From the NCBI GenBank assembly GCA_965198825.1, contig CBDAQB010000001.1, positions 1,116,001-1,180,000 on the forward strand: a stretch of 64,000 nucleotides of DNA. The letters are read 5' to 3'. Positions 51,800-60,799 of the stretch are shown piece by piece. Below the pieces are notes generated by a model. That model saw only the letters and a list, made by a program, of their open reading frames with translations, was not told where the DNA came from and did not search any database. Numbering within the stretch: the stretch's first letter is position 1; every line of letters begins with the position of its first letter. This stretch comes from BOG-908 sp965198825. GTDB lineage: Bacteria > Pseudomonadota > Alphaproteobacteria > Acetobacterales > Acetobacteraceae. The position numbers were made by a program, and so were the translations under genes.

Positions 51800-52977
51800 T
51801 GTGGCAAAGGCCGCCGTGCAAAGCTGTCCGAAATGCGGTTGCCACGTCGACGTAACGGCTGCTCAACGAAGCGGTAGTTTGCTTCAGCCAGCGCGAACAC
51901 CAGCAGCCCGGCCGTGAGCGCAAATCGCAGCGCAAATTGTCCGCCGAAGACAGTCCCCGGAGGGGAGACGCGAAACCAGATTTCGCGCGTGGCGAAATAG
52001 GCAGGCACATGGGTGAGATAAAGGCTGTAGGAGCGGCTACCAAACCAGATAAGAACACGCCGCGGAAACTTGGGTCGCACCAGGAGCCCCTGATCGTAGC
52101 TGGCGATCCAAACCAGCAGCCCTCCTAGAACCGCGATGAGGCCGAGCCGGAAATTCGCCAGACGCAACTGGTCGGAGCCGAGCGCTCCCATGAGCACAAG
52201 TGGCATCAGCAGGACGGCTGCACGTGCACTTGCGCTGTGCGCCAGGCCAGTGGGCTCGCAAAGCCGCCAGATGCGAGTGCCGCTGGCGCAAGCTACCAGA
52301 ACGCCTGCTGCCAAAGCTCCTGAGCGTATCATCATGTCGAGTGGCGTGGCGGCCGGTATGAATTGGAGTGCCAGCACCGTCGACATCGCAACCGGCAACC
52401 AGCGTCCGGTAACAAAGAGCAGCAACGGCAGCAGCAGGTAAAATTGTTCTTCGAGCGATAAGCTCCAGTAGGGGAATGCAACCCATGCTTCCTTGCCGAA
52501 GGTCGCGGCTAGCCTGAAATTGGCGATATCCAGCACGCCAGTAGCAAGGCCTGTGAAATTGGACTGCGGCGCGAGAAACACACCGGATCTATTGAACCAG
52601 ATACTGGTAGCGAGAGGAACGACGAGCCAAAGCCACGCCGAAGGAAGGAGTCGCCATGCGCGCCTGATCCAAAATGCAACGATGCCACGGGCGTAGTGCA
52701 TCCCATCCGGTGCGTTCTCGTGCAGTGGCAACAGCCCTCGGGCTATGACAAACCCCGAGATAACGAAGAATAGATCGACGCCTACCCAGCCGCGGCAATA
52801 TCGATCGAGAAATGCCAACAAATGGCTGTGCCAAACGACCAGATTTGATGGCATGTGCTCTACCAGCACCATCAGGATCGCGACGCCTCGCAGCACCTCA
52901 ATATCGCCGATACGAGCGTGTCCGCGCCGCGTGGCTAGTGGAACGCCCGGCGAAGGAGCGAGGCCGGCATGGTTCAC
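51796..52977 (-). CDS. Acyltransferase 3 family (OafA/YrhL-like)
   Basis: Integral membrane acyltransferase, about 393 aa with some 10 TM helices. Signature N-terminus IEVLRGVAILMVLVEHMP with the conserved His, followed by WVGVDLFFVISGFVI, and SLSLEEQFYLLLPLLL mid-protein. Adds acyl groups (often acetyl) to surface polysaccharide. The GTG at 52977 overlaps the glycosyltransferase TGA (GTGA) and is chosen over a start further upstream. No C-terminal SGNH domain. Confidence 0.88.
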   Translation of the reverse strand: MNHAGLAPSPGVPLATRRGHARIGDIEVLRGVAILMVLVEHMPSNLVVWHSHLLAFLDRYCRGWVGVDLFFVISGFVIARGLLPLHENAPDGMHYARGIVAFWIRRAWRLLPSAWLWLVVPLATSIWFNRSGVFLAPQSNFTGLATGVLDIANFRLAATFGKEAWVAFPYWSLSLEEQFYLLLPLLLFVTGRWLPVAMSTVLALQFIPAATPLDMMIRSGALAAGVLVACASGTRIWRLCEPTGLAHSASARAAVLLMPLVLMGALGSDQLRLANFRLGLIAVLGGLLVWIASYDQGLLVRPKFPRRVLIWFGSRSYSLYLTHVPAYFATREIWFRVSPPGTVFGGQFALRFALTAGLLVFALAEANYRFVEQPLRRRGNRISDSFARRPLPQ

Positions 52978-54248
52978 GCGGCAGCCATCTTCTTCGGCAA
53001 ATCGAGAACCGCCCGCAGCAACATCTCCACGCGCGCTTCCGAGCAATGGCCGCCCAAAGTCTCCGTCGCCGCCCTGGACATCCGCGCGTAGCGTACAGGA
53101 TTACCTGTCGCCACCGAGTAGCTCTCCTTATAGGCATCCACCAAAGATGCAAAATCGATACGGTGCCGAAGCGTGCGGTAGACCATCCGTTCGTCATGCG
53201 GCCACCCGCATGGCTCCAGGCTCGAATGCACGATGAAGGCGTTCTCGCGCCTCACATAATCCGCCATGCCGGTATGATCCGGCGCGATCGCAGGTTTGCC
53301 GGCCGACATGAATTCCATCAGCGGCAGGCACTGCCCTTCGCCATGCGAGGCGTTCACCACATAATTCGTCGTCTGCACCAGCGTCGCGTAGGCTTCGTCC
53401 TCGAGATATCCGCCCAGCACCAGGATGCGGCACGCAAATGGCGCATGCTTCGCCATCTCCGCCAGCATCATGTCCACGAAAGGTGCAGGCGCCGCATGCG
53501 TCAACTTGAAAACCAGCGTTGCATCGGCGCGGTCGCGCAACGCCCAGATGAACGCCGCCAGCATGTCCGACCAGTTCTTCCTGCTGTCGATCGGATTGAA
53601 CACCGACGTATAAACGATGCCTTCCAGCAGCACAGTCGGCCGCTCGCCCGCGGTGAAAGTCTCAGGCAACGGCGCCTCGCCGCCCGCCCGCCGCACCAGC
53701 GGCGTCCAAGGCGTCAAATCCACCATACGCGTATCGATCACCAGCTTCGGCACTGCCAGCGGCGATGCACTGCGAGTCGTTCCCGCAAACCGCGCATGCC
53801 TGTCCCAAACCGGCGCAGGGATGGCTGTCACATCATAGTCGTTGCCCATCGCCTGCCGCGTTACCCGCGCCGCATGCGCTGAATGCGTGATCGCCCGTCC
53901 CGTCGCCGCCAGAACATGCGCCCAGATATCGCGAGGGTCGCCCCGCCAGGACTCGTCCGGGAGACTCTCGAATTCCCACGCAAAAACCGGCACCGTCGGG
54001 CACGTAAGCCCAAGCGTGACCGCGTTGGGCGGCTGAAACTCCAGATAAAGGCAATCCTCGCCACGCGCCGCGAACTGCCGCTGCAGCGCCTCCACCTCTC
54101 GCGCCGGATCGCGCACCAGGATCACCAGTCCAAGCCGTTCCAGCACAGGCCTGAAAGCCTGCACGACATACCAATAACTATAGCCGGACGCGCCCAACCC
54201 GGCCCTCACGGACCCGGCGTCGAACTCCGCCCCTACCAAAATGATCAT
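52974..54248 (-). CDS. Glycosyltransferase (GT4-like)
   Basis: Two-domain glycosyltransferase of 424 aa. N-terminal Rossmann part begins MIILVGAEFDAGSVRAGLG; the C-terminal part has the donor-site region VVNASHGEGQCLPLMEFMSAGKPAIA (E-x7-E-like). The same region recurs in the gene upstream, with GIVYTSVFNP conserved in both, so they are paralogues. Probable donor: a nucleotide sugar. Both ends overlap neighbours by 4 bp. Confidence 0.82.
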   Translation of the reverse strand: MIILVGAEFDAGSVRAGLGASGYSYWYVVQAFRPVLERLGLVILVRDPAREVEALQRQFAARGEDCLYLEFQPPNAVTLGLTCPTVPVFAWEFESLPDESWRGDPRDIWAHVLAATGRAITHSAHAARVTRQAMGNDYDVTAIPAPVWDRHARFAGTTRSASPLAVPKLVIDTRMVDLTPWTPLVRRAGGEAPLPETFTAGERPTVLLEGIVYTSVFNPIDSRKNWSDMLAAFIWALRDRADATLVFKLTHAAPAPFVDMMLAEMAKHAPFACRILVLGGYLEDEAYATLVQTTNYVVNASHGEGQCLPLMEFMSAGKPAIAPDHTGMADYVRRENAFIVHSSLEPCGWPHDERMVYRTLRHRIDFASLVDAYKESYSVATGNPVRYARMSRAATETLGGHCSEARVEMLLRAVLDLPKKMAAA

Positions 54249-55561
54249 GCGAGAACTCTACCGACGAATGCCTGCAATTTCGCTTCCACCACATCGCGCG
54301 ACCCGCACTGCGCAATCGCCTGCCGCGCCGAATCCCCCATAGCGTGATACCGCTCAGGCTGCTCCACCGCCACCCGATAACTCGCCTGCAAGCCGTCGCG
54401 CAGCGACTCCCATTCAAGCCGCCTCCGCGTCGTGCGGAACAGATCGCGCGGATCATGCGGCCACACGTTATACTCATCGTTGGAGCGCAGCACGAAGGAG
54501 TTTGCAGGCGTCACATACTCGGCCATCGCCGTATGATCTGGCGCCACCGCCGGCCGCCCTGCCGCCATGAACTCCATCATCGGCACGCATTGCCCCTCGC
54601 CATTCGAGACATTCACGTAGTAATCCGTCGCTGCAATCAGCGAATCATACTCCTCGTTCTCCATCCACCCATGCAGCGCCACCACCCGGCATCGGAAAGG
54701 CGCCAGTGCGCGCTTGAGGATATCGAGAAGCACGGTGAACGCCTCGGGATGCCGGTGCACCATCTTCATCACCAGCGTCGCATTCGGCTCGTCGCGGAAC
54801 GCGTAGCAGAACCCTGTCATGAGATCCTGCCAGTTCTTTCGCCCATCCATCGGGTTGAATACCGACGTATAGACTATTCCTGTCAGTGACACGGACGTTT
54901 CTGGAATGAGAACGGGAAGCAAGGCAGGAAGGGAAGGACTTCTTTTTTGAAAAAAAGAAGCAAAAAACTTTTGGATCCTTGGGCGGGGCTTGCCCTCACG
55001 CGGAGCTTTGGGAGGCGAAAGAGAATCGGTTCCGACTTCGAAAAGAACTTCCTGGCTTTTGCTGGCGGGTCCGCTATCGACCACCATCCCCCGCAGCACT
55101 ACCTCCGACGCACTTCCAGGCACCCGCGCAGGCAGTGCGAACAACCGGGGTGCCAATGGCGCAAAGATCGCGGCAGCCGGCACTGCATCGCCCATCGCCG
55201 ACCGCACCAACCCCGCCGCATGGTCGGACAGCGAAATCACCCCCGCGACACGGCCGAAAACATGCGTCCAGTCACTGCGCGGATCGTCGTCCAGCAGCTC
55301 CGCCGGCAATGTCCCGAATTCCCACGCAAACACGCTCACGGTCGGGCAGGCGAGCCCCAGGGGGGTGCGATGCGGCGGCGCGAAGCACAGGAACAGCGCC
55401 TTCCTGCCTTGCGCGGCGGCGTCCCGGCTCAGCGCCTCCACCTCGCTCGCACTGCGCGCCCGCACCACCTCTCCGAGTCGCGCCACGACAGGCGCGAACC
55501 CCTCCAGCACGAACCGATAGCTATAGTCCGGCACCCCGAAATCGTCGCCGCCATGCGACAC
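54245..55561 (-). CDS. Glycosyltransferase (GT4-like) with in-frame repeat insertion
   Basis: Paralogue of the next gene, 438 aa. Shared blocks: CPTVSVFAWEFGTLP, LTGIVYTSVFNPMDGRKNW and YVNVSNGEGQCVPMMEFMAAGRPAVAPDHTAMAEYV. Residues about 191-211 (IQKFFASFFQKRSPS core) are translated from a partial copy of the genome's palindromic repeat (54920-54990) lying in the linker between the two Rossmann domains; the paralogue lacks it. Frame is preserved, so the enzyme may still work. GTG start at 55561; sequence upstream (FILSTLTDVSHGGDD) resembles the paralogue's first strand, so the true start may be further upstream with an unusual codon. First gene of the operon. Confidence 0.8.
   Translation of the reverse strand: MSHGGDDFGVPDYSYRFVLEGFAPVVARLGEVVRARSASEVEALSRDAAAQGRKALFLCFAPPHRTPLGLACPTVSVFAWEFGTLPAELLDDDPRSDWTHVFGRVAGVISLSDHAAGLVRSAMGDAVPAAAIFAPLAPRLFALPARVPGSASEVVLRGMVVDSGPASKSQEVLFEVGTDSLSPPKAPREGKPRPRIQKFFASFFQKRSPSLPALLPVLIPETSVSLTGIVYTSVFNPMDGRKNWQDLMTGFCYAFRDEPNATLVMKMVHRHPEAFTVLLDILKRALAPFRCRVVALHGWMENEEYDSLIAATDYYVNVSNGEGQCVPMMEFMAAGRPAVAPDHTAMAEYVTPANSFVLRSNDEYNVWPHDPRDLFRTTRRRLEWESLRDGLQASYRVAVEQPERYHAMGDSARQAIAQCGSRDVVEAKLQAFVGRVLA
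54920..54990. repeat. Double-palindrome repeat, copy 10 (partial, inside a gene)
   Basis: One arm (cttcttttttgaaaaaaaga then agcaaaaaacttttgg) plus the gaaggaaggac-type flank and part of the GC centre, located wholly inside the glycosyltransferase coding region and read in frame on the minus strand. Confidence 0.9.
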
Positions 55562-55865
55562 GTCCGTGAGCGTGGATAGAATGAAGCGGGTAGTCGCAAG
55601 GCTGCCGCTTACGGCAACGTCCTCACGCGCCCTCGTGTCTAAGATCAGAACGCACGGCTCCCTTTACTCCGCCGCCGAGTATTCAACCCTTTGCGTACGA
55701 ATATTTCGTGTTTTATGGGCCGCCAAACACGCAGCCCGCAAGGCAAGGCTGCCCTGTTGAACCGGATGTGACGTAAAGGGAAGGTGAACGCCGTCCGGTT
55801 CTACAGCGAAAAATGGCCGGGGGATCGCCCCGGCCTTACCTTCAGCCTGTCTGACAATGAGCCCG
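55562..55865. other. Intergenic region, glycosyltransferase promoter side
   Basis: About 300 bp. It must hold the promoter of the glycosyltransferase operon (transcribed leftwards) and the 3' end of the bactofilin transcript. The stem-loop at 55815-55835 is the only structured element I can see. A 64-codon open frame on the plus strand here has no ribosome-binding site and no recognisable content. Confidence 0.5.
55815..55835 (-). terminator. GC stem-loop after bactofilin gene
   Basis: GGCCGGGG and CCCCGGCC pair around a 5-nt loop, about 30 bp downstream of the bactofilin stop codon; terminator-like although without a clear T-run. Confidence 0.55.
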
Positions 55866-56546
55866 TTACTTGGGAACAGAAGCTTCAGGCACCCGCGCCG
55901 GCTCGGCCGGCCTTGGCGGCGCCGCCCGCGTAGGCTCATTGATCATCTCGATTCGCCCGGTGATCTGCCCGCCGTCCTCGACCTGCAGCCGCCGGCAGCG
56001 CGCCGTTCCCAGCACCACGCCGCTCGCCCGCACGATCAGATTGCCCTTCGCGATCACCGTGCCATCGACGGTGCCCGCAATCTCGGCGTCCTCCACCTCG
56101 ATCTCGCCCTTGAACACGCCGCCTGGCGACACCGCGAGCTCCGTCGCGTGGATCATCTGCGCCTCGACGGTCCCTTCGACCACCAGCCGCTCCGCGTCCT
56201 GAACCAGCCCCTGCAGGCTGATCCCGCGCCCGACAACCAGCGTCCGCCGATCCGCCCCTGGCATAGTGTTCTGCCCGCCCAGCGGGCGGATAGCCGGCGG
56301 GGCAGGGGGCCTCGCACCGGCGGCTGGCATGGGCGGATTGGGCGTGCTGCTGCCGAAAGGCGGACGGGCCATCGAAGTCTCCTTTGCCTGGCTTCCAGGC
56401 GGCGGGGTTGCGGGACGGAACGGCGGAACGCCAAGGCCGGTATCGAGCGAAGCGCCCGATGCGCCATCGGCGACACCACTGCTGGCGGATGTTGAACTGG
56501 CGACGGCGGCTTCCGCCTCGTCTTCGGGCTTGCGGCGTTTGAACAA
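55866..56546 (-). CDS. Bactofilin family cytoskeletal protein
   Basis: Polymer-forming cytoskeletal protein, 226 aa. Central beta-helical bactofilin domain at about 100-205 (LVVGRGISLQGLVQDAERL, VEGTVEAQMIHATELAV, GEIEVEDAEIAGTVDGT, GTARCRRLQVEDGG), flanked by long Pro/Ala/Ser-rich tails at both ends. Such proteins form scaffolds for envelope growth or stalk formation. Single gene. Confidence 0.9.
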   Translation of the reverse strand: MFKRRKPEDEAEAAVASSTSASSGVADGASGASLDTGLGVPPFRPATPPPGSQAKETSMARPPFGSSTPNPPMPAAGARPPAPPAIRPLGGQNTMPGADRRTLVVGRGISLQGLVQDAERLVVEGTVEAQMIHATELAVSPGGVFKGEIEVEDAEIAGTVDGTVIAKGNLIVRASGVVLGTARCRRLQVEDGGQITGRIEMINEPTRAAPPRPAEPARVPEASVPK

Positions 56547-56689
56547 AGCAGCCCCCTCCTTGCTTCATCGTTCCGGGACTGATGCGCCCCGTTTCATCGA
56601 CCTCGCATGGTCGAAGTCTCCGCCCTAACACGCGAGCTTTGCAGGAAACAACCCAGCCAGACGATTATACTGAACGTTCCAGCACCGAA

Positions 56690-57409
56690 CTAGGCCCGTG
56701 AAGGCGCGGTCGCCGCCGCTTCGAGCACATGCAGCATGGCCGCAGTTCCCACGATCGGCACCAGCAAATTCAGCAGCGGCACATACCCCGCCAGCGCCAG
56801 CACCGCTCCCTGAGACAGCACCGCCGGCCGCAATCGTCCATACAAGGCCGCCGCATCCAGCCGGCTCATCCGCCGCATCGCCACCGCCACGAACAGCCCC
56901 CGCCCCAGTGCCCAGGCCGTTACCGCCCACCCGACCACCAGTCCTACCGGCGGCACGAAGAACGCCAGCGGCAAAGTCAGCAAGGTGAGCAGCAGCACAC
57001 GCAGCCCGACCACCACCCCATCCCAGCTCTGCGCCGCAATGTTCGCCGGCGTCGGCGGCGGCAGCCCGGGATACCAGCGGCGCTCCACTGCCCTGCAGAT
57101 CGGATCGAGGAATAGCCCGGCGATGATGATCGCCACCGGCACGAACAGCCACAGCGCCGTCGCCGCCGCGGCCAGCCCGCCCAGCGCACCGGCCAGCCAA
57201 CCCAGCCATCCGTCAAGCGCCAGCCTGTGATGAATGCCCTCGAAGCTCCCCACCGTCAGCACCGTGAAGCACACCACCGCCAGCAGCACGCTCTGAACCA
57301 GCACCCGCAGCATCGCCGGATCCCCGAGCTGCTCGACCGCACGCGAAATGGGAGTGAACAGGGCAGCCTCGCCGTCAAAAACGCCCCAAGGGTGGCACGC
57401 CGCCCCCAC
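56690..57409 (-). CDS. EI24/CysZ-like membrane protein
   Basis: Polytopic inner-membrane protein of about 239 aa with four to six TM stretches (VLVQSVLLAVVCFTVLTVGS, WLAGALGGLAAAATALWLFVPVA, VLLLTLLTLPLAFFVPPVGL, and a C-terminal pair). Family core FTPISRAVEQLGDPAMLRVL at the start and LDPICRAVERRWYPGLPP in the middle. E. coli CysZ carries sulfate; function here is not determined. Start uncertain: GTG at 57409 is used here, but a CTG at 57361 (LFTPISRA) aligns better with the family N-terminus. Confidence 0.78.
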   Translation of the reverse strand: MGAACHPWGVFDGEAALFTPISRAVEQLGDPAMLRVLVQSVLLAVVCFTVLTVGSFEGIHHRLALDGWLGWLAGALGGLAAAATALWLFVPVAIIIAGLFLDPICRAVERRWYPGLPPPTPANIAAQSWDGVVVGLRVLLLTLLTLPLAFFVPPVGLVVGWAVTAWALGRGLFVAVAMRRMSRLDAAALYGRLRPAVLSQGAVLALAGYVPLLNLLVPIVGTAAMLHVLEAAATAPSRA

Positions 57410-57492
57410 CTTCGCTACAGGGCCTTCGCAACCGGCGCCTGCTCCAGGCTTCGGTCCCACCCGAAACCCACGTCAACGAAGGCAGCCTCGCC

Positions 57493-58464
57493 ATGCAGGA
57501 CACCCGCTTCGACATACTCGGCATCGGCAACGCCATCGTGGACGTCGTCTCCCCCGCCGACCACAACTACCTCTCCAAGCACGGCATGCACCCAGGCAGC
57601 ATGGCCCTCATCGACGCCGACCGCGCTCAAACCCTCTACGATACCATGCCGCGCGGCGCCGAAAGCAGCGGCGGCTCGGTCGCCAACAGCTGCGCGGTCG
57701 CGGCAGCCCTCGGCGCTCAGGTCGCCTACATCGGCAAGGTCGCGCACGACACTCTGGGCGAAACCTTCGCCGCCGACATGAAATCAATCGGCGTCCACTT
57801 CCCTACCGCCCCTCTGCAAGGCGGCGCCCCCACTGCCCGCTGCCTCATCCTCGTCACGCCGGACGGCCAGCGCACCATGAACACCTTCCTCGGCGCCTCC
57901 GTGGCACTCGGCGAACACGACATCGACAACACCCTCATCGCCGAGTCCGCCATCCTCTACCTCGAGGGCTACCTCTTCGACCCCCCGGCAGCCCAAGCCG
58001 CCTTCCGCACCGCCGCCCGCGCCGCCCGGCACGCCGGCCGCAAGGTCGCCCTCTCCCTCTCGGACGCCTTCTGCGTGGACCGCCACCGCGCAGCCTTCCG
58101 CGACCTCCTCGCCGACGTGGACCTCCTCTTCGCCAACGAAGTCGAAATCACCAGCCTCTTCGAAACGAACAGCCTGGATGACGCCATCGAGGCCGCTCGC
58201 GCCCTAATCCCCCTGGCCGCCATCACCCGCGGCGACGAAGGCAGCACCATCGTGCAAGGCGCCGAAACCCTGAACATCGACGCCGTCACCACCAAAGTCG
58301 TCGACACCACCGGCGCAGGCGACGCCTACGCAGCCGGCTTCCTCGCCGCCTACACCCGCAACCACCATCTCTCCGCCTGCGGCCACCTCGGCAGCCGCGC
58401 CGCCGCCGAAGTCATTTCGCACTATGGGGCGAGGCCACAAAGCGACCTTACAGGGTGGCTCTAA
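57493..58464 (+). CDS. Adenosine kinase-like PfkB sugar/nucleoside kinase
   Basis: PfkB-family kinase of 323 aa. N-terminal FDILGIGNAIVDVVSPAD and GGSVANSCAVAAALG; C-terminal anion hole and catalytic Asp in VDTTGAGDAYAAGFLAAY. Its N-terminal pattern and length match bacterial adenosine kinases, which turn adenosine into AMP. Standalone gene with AAGG before the ATG; divergent from the EI24-like gene. Confidence 0.87.
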   Translation: MQDTRFDILGIGNAIVDVVSPADHNYLSKHGMHPGSMALIDADRAQTLYDTMPRGAESSGGSVANSCAVAAALGAQVAYIGKVAHDTLGETFAADMKSIGVHFPTAPLQGGAPTARCLILVTPDGQRTMNTFLGASVALGEHDIDNTLIAESAILYLEGYLFDPPAAQAAFRTAARAARHAGRKVALSLSDAFCVDRHRAAFRDLLADVDLLFANEVEITSLFETNSLDDAIEAARALIPLAAITRGDEGSTIVQGAETLNIDAVTTKVVDTTGAGDAYAAGFLAAYTRNHHLSACGHLGSRAAAEVISHYGARPQSDLTGWL

Positions 58465-58513
58465 ACAAACCGTTAAACACCGCTGCCCGCATCGATCTCC
58501 AGCAGGCCAGGCT

Positions 58514-58533
58514 GTTGGGGCTCTGACCCCAAC
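58514..58533. terminator. Stem-loop after adenosine kinase gene
   Basis: gttggggctctgaccccaac forms a 7-bp stem with a 6-nt loop, 50 bp after the adenosine kinase stop and before the convergent DUF1272 gene. It resembles a reduced form of the ggggctctgcccc repeat. Confidence 0.6.
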
Positions 58534-58559
58534 ACGGCTGCTACTTCGTTTCCAGTCTT

Positions 58560-58832
58560 CTAACCCGCCGTCTCCAGGCGCCGCGCCTCGCAAGCCTGTC
58601 CTGACCGCAAATGCCTATCTTCCGAAGCCGGATGCATCATCAACATGCTCTTCGGCCGTATCGGCCGCTGCACGAGACCGCCGCCGCAATTCGGGCAAAC
58701 ACCGTCAAAAACAGCGTCCGCGCAATCCGCACAGAAGGTGCATTCATAGCTGCAGATCCGCGCCTCCATTGACTCAGGAGCAAGATCCCGATCGCAACAC
58801 TCGCAATTCGGCTTGAGCAAAAGCACAGCCAA
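58560..58832 (-). CDS. DUF1272 zinc-ribbon-like protein
   Basis: Small 90-aa protein with the DUF1272 cysteine pattern: CECCDRDL, then CSYECTFCADCADAVF and CPNCGG. Binds metal, probably zinc; function unknown. The C-terminal 35 residues are less conserved and the stop may have moved. The gene lies 38 bp from the end of the methyltransferase gene on the same strand. Confidence 0.85.
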   Translation of the reverse strand: MAVLLLKPNCECCDRDLAPESMEARICSYECTFCADCADAVFDGVCPNCGGGLVQRPIRPKSMLMMHPASEDRHLRSGQACEARRLETAG

Positions 58833-58870
58833 TCCTCCAAACGCCAGCCCCGAATTTTTTTTACAGACAC

Positions 58871-59641
58871 TCAGAACTGAAACAAAACCCCCTGGTAAGA
58901 CCCAGGAGACCGATCAACCACATCCTGCGATACGAAATACTCCGCCGTGCGAGCCCCCAGGCTGAGCCCCATCCTTCGCAACCCCTCGATGCTGAAATGC
59001 GTGATGTGCACGTCATTGTCGTAAAATACGTCAGGCGGCATACGCCCCGGCGTCGTGCCGGCCGTCCACAAATAGGGCCAATCCCGCCGCTCAACGAACG
59101 GCACGCTGAGATAGATGGCCCCGTCACGATTCAGCTTGCTGCGCATCGTCGCGAACAGATCACGCGGCGTCTCCAAATGCTCGAAGACCATGATGGAAAC
59201 AAACAAATCGTGGGTTCGCGCATGATCCTCGCCGAACAGACCAAGCTCGCACGAAACACCGAGCTCGTTCCTCGCAAACTCATGGCACGGCTGGCTCACC
59301 TCGAAACCATACCCCTCGCACCCGTAATCCTGAACCCCCTTCAGAAACAATCCAAGCCCATGTCCAACCTCGCATACGGTGCGAACGGAAGGCAGCCTGG
59401 TCTTCAGCTCCAGGAACAATTGGCTCTGCAAGGCCCGATGGTTTTCCCGGTAAGTGAACAGGAAATCAAAATCATCCTGCTTCTGCTGCGCCGTCTCCCG
59501 ATACGCCGATCGGTGAAAGAAGCTGTGGCAGTCCATGCAGAAATGCTGCGGATATAGCTTCCCAGTCCGGTTCCCCAAAACATCCTGAACATACAGGCTG
59601 TAGGCGGAGGTGCAGGCAGGGCAGGGAGGATTGCTTCTCAT
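58871..59641 (-). CDS. SAM-dependent methyltransferase with zinc-ribbon-like N-terminus
   Basis: About 256 aa. N-terminal CPACTS and CMDCHSFFHRS form a putative zinc ribbon; then a class I methyltransferase core: VCEVGHGLGLFLKGVQDYG (motif I), FVSIMVFEHLETP and IYLSVPFVER. The architecture resembles C-methyltransferases acting on nucleotide sugars, but assignment is not possible. The ATG at 59641 has GGAGGGGG immediately upstream; the longer frame to 59785 would begin with 48 residues that look non-coding. Confidence 0.8.
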   Translation of the reverse strand: MRSNPPCPACTSAYSLYVQDVLGNRTGKLYPQHFCMDCHSFFHRSAYRETAQQKQDDFDFLFTYRENHRALQSQLFLELKTRLPSVRTVCEVGHGLGLFLKGVQDYGCEGYGFEVSQPCHEFARNELGVSCELGLFGEDHARTHDLFVSIMVFEHLETPRDLFATMRSKLNRDGAIYLSVPFVERRDWPYLWTAGTTPGRMPPDVFYDNDVHITHFSIEGLRRMGLSLGARTAEYFVSQDVVDRSPGSYQGVLFQF

Positions 59642-59847
59642 CCCCCTCCATACCCCACCCAGAGCCGAGCCAAAATCCCCCTCGTGGCGCAGGTTCGCGA
59701 AGCGTCGCCCAAAACGTCGTAACAAATCAAAATCGTCATCGGCACGTAACCGCCAATCCGCCACACAGTTCGGAAGCCGTAACAAAAAAGCTTGCCCACA
59801 TTCACCGTATTGTGTTCTTTATCCGTTCCCAGGAGGAGCCCAGCCCC

Positions 59848-60491
59848 TTGAACGCGATCTCACTTAGCGCCTTCGGCACCGGTGAGCCCGAAAGTTCCGG
59901 AGAACGAACAGCGCGCCACTTGAGCTACTGCCGCGAATTGGCAGAGCTGGGCATGCAGCTCGCCCGCGCCGCCGCAGCAAAAGCCTTGCGGGATTGGGAA
60001 ACCCCGCCAGAAGCGGAAACCACCCAAACCCGGGCGCCGCCTGAGCCTGGGCTGGTCTTCGCCCGCCTTGCCCGCGCGGTCCGAGACGCCATAGCCCTCG
60101 AAGCCAGCATAGCCGCCGGCCCTCAACCCACACGCGCCAGCCGAGGCGCCGCCGGCACGCAGGCCGAAACCGCCGGTGCCTCCGGCCCGGAAGACCCCAG
60201 GCGGGCAGTCCTCATCAGGGTCTTGCAGGAAGCCACCAAATTCCACCCGCGCCGCGCCGAAATGCACCGAGGCATCATCGAACGCGTGGACAGCGACTTG
60301 GCTCAAGACCCCGACTACGAGTTTCCAGGCGAGACCATCCTCGTCGCCATCAGCGAGACCTCGGCATCGAAATCAACTACGGCAAGATGTCCGATGAAAC
60401 CCTCGCCGAACTCCTGCCCAAGCGCTTCCATCCCACACCGGAACAGGCGGCCAAAAATATCGCCCTCTATGCCGAGGGCGCGCCCTTCTAG
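59848..60491 (+). pseudogene. Hypothetical protein with single-base frameshift
   Basis: TTG start at 59848 with AGGAGGAG 9 nt before it, so translation is likely. Residues up to about position 171 read one frame (ending GETILVAISET); at about 60355-60362 (gagacctcgg) the reading continues only in the next frame as LGIEINYGKMSDETLAELL through EGAPF and a stop at 60491. Adding one C (acc to accc) restores a smooth protein. So this is a recent pseudogene, a sequencing error, or, less likely, programmed frameshifting. If translation does not shift, the first frame runs on as a Ser/Pro/Arg-rich tail. Family not recognised. Confidence 0.72.
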
Positions 60492-60547
60492 CGCTCTCAC
60501 GCAAGAACCACCCCCTCTTGAGAAAGCCCGCCTGAGAGCAAAAGCCC

Positions 60548-60799
60548 TCAGGCGAGTCCGAACACGAACAGCCACAAGGCCGCAAAAACCGCAGCGCCTG
60601 CCAGCATCAAGCCGAATATCACCACCTCGCCCGCGCCGAGCAGAGCGGCACGAACAACCACGGCCAGATGCCGCCGCTGCGCAAGCCGATGAACATCGAC
60701 CGACGAAACAGAAACAGGCGCCGACACGGGCACCGGCGCACGTGCGCGGCCGCCCTGCGGGAATGGGACAACCACCCCGCTCACACGCTCGAAAGACAT
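60548..60799 (-). CDS. Hypothetical single-TM membrane protein
   Basis: 83 aa with a polar N-terminus (VVVPFPQGGRARAPVP) and a hydrophobic C-terminal half (VVVRAALLGAGEVVIFGLML then AGAAVFAALWLFVFGLA), enough for one or two TM helices. No family recognised. AGGAG lies 14 nt before the ATG, a little far. Convergent with the frameshifted gene. Confidence 0.5.
   Translation of the reverse strand: MSFERVSGVVVPFPQGGRARAPVPVSAPVSVSSVDVHRLAQRRHLAVVVRAALLGAGEVVIFGLMLAGAAVFAALWLFVFGLA

Noticed and set aside
55566..55760. 64-codon plus-strand frame upstream of the glycosyltransferase operon
   Set aside because: No ribosome-binding site, no conserved content, and it sits in the expected promoter region.
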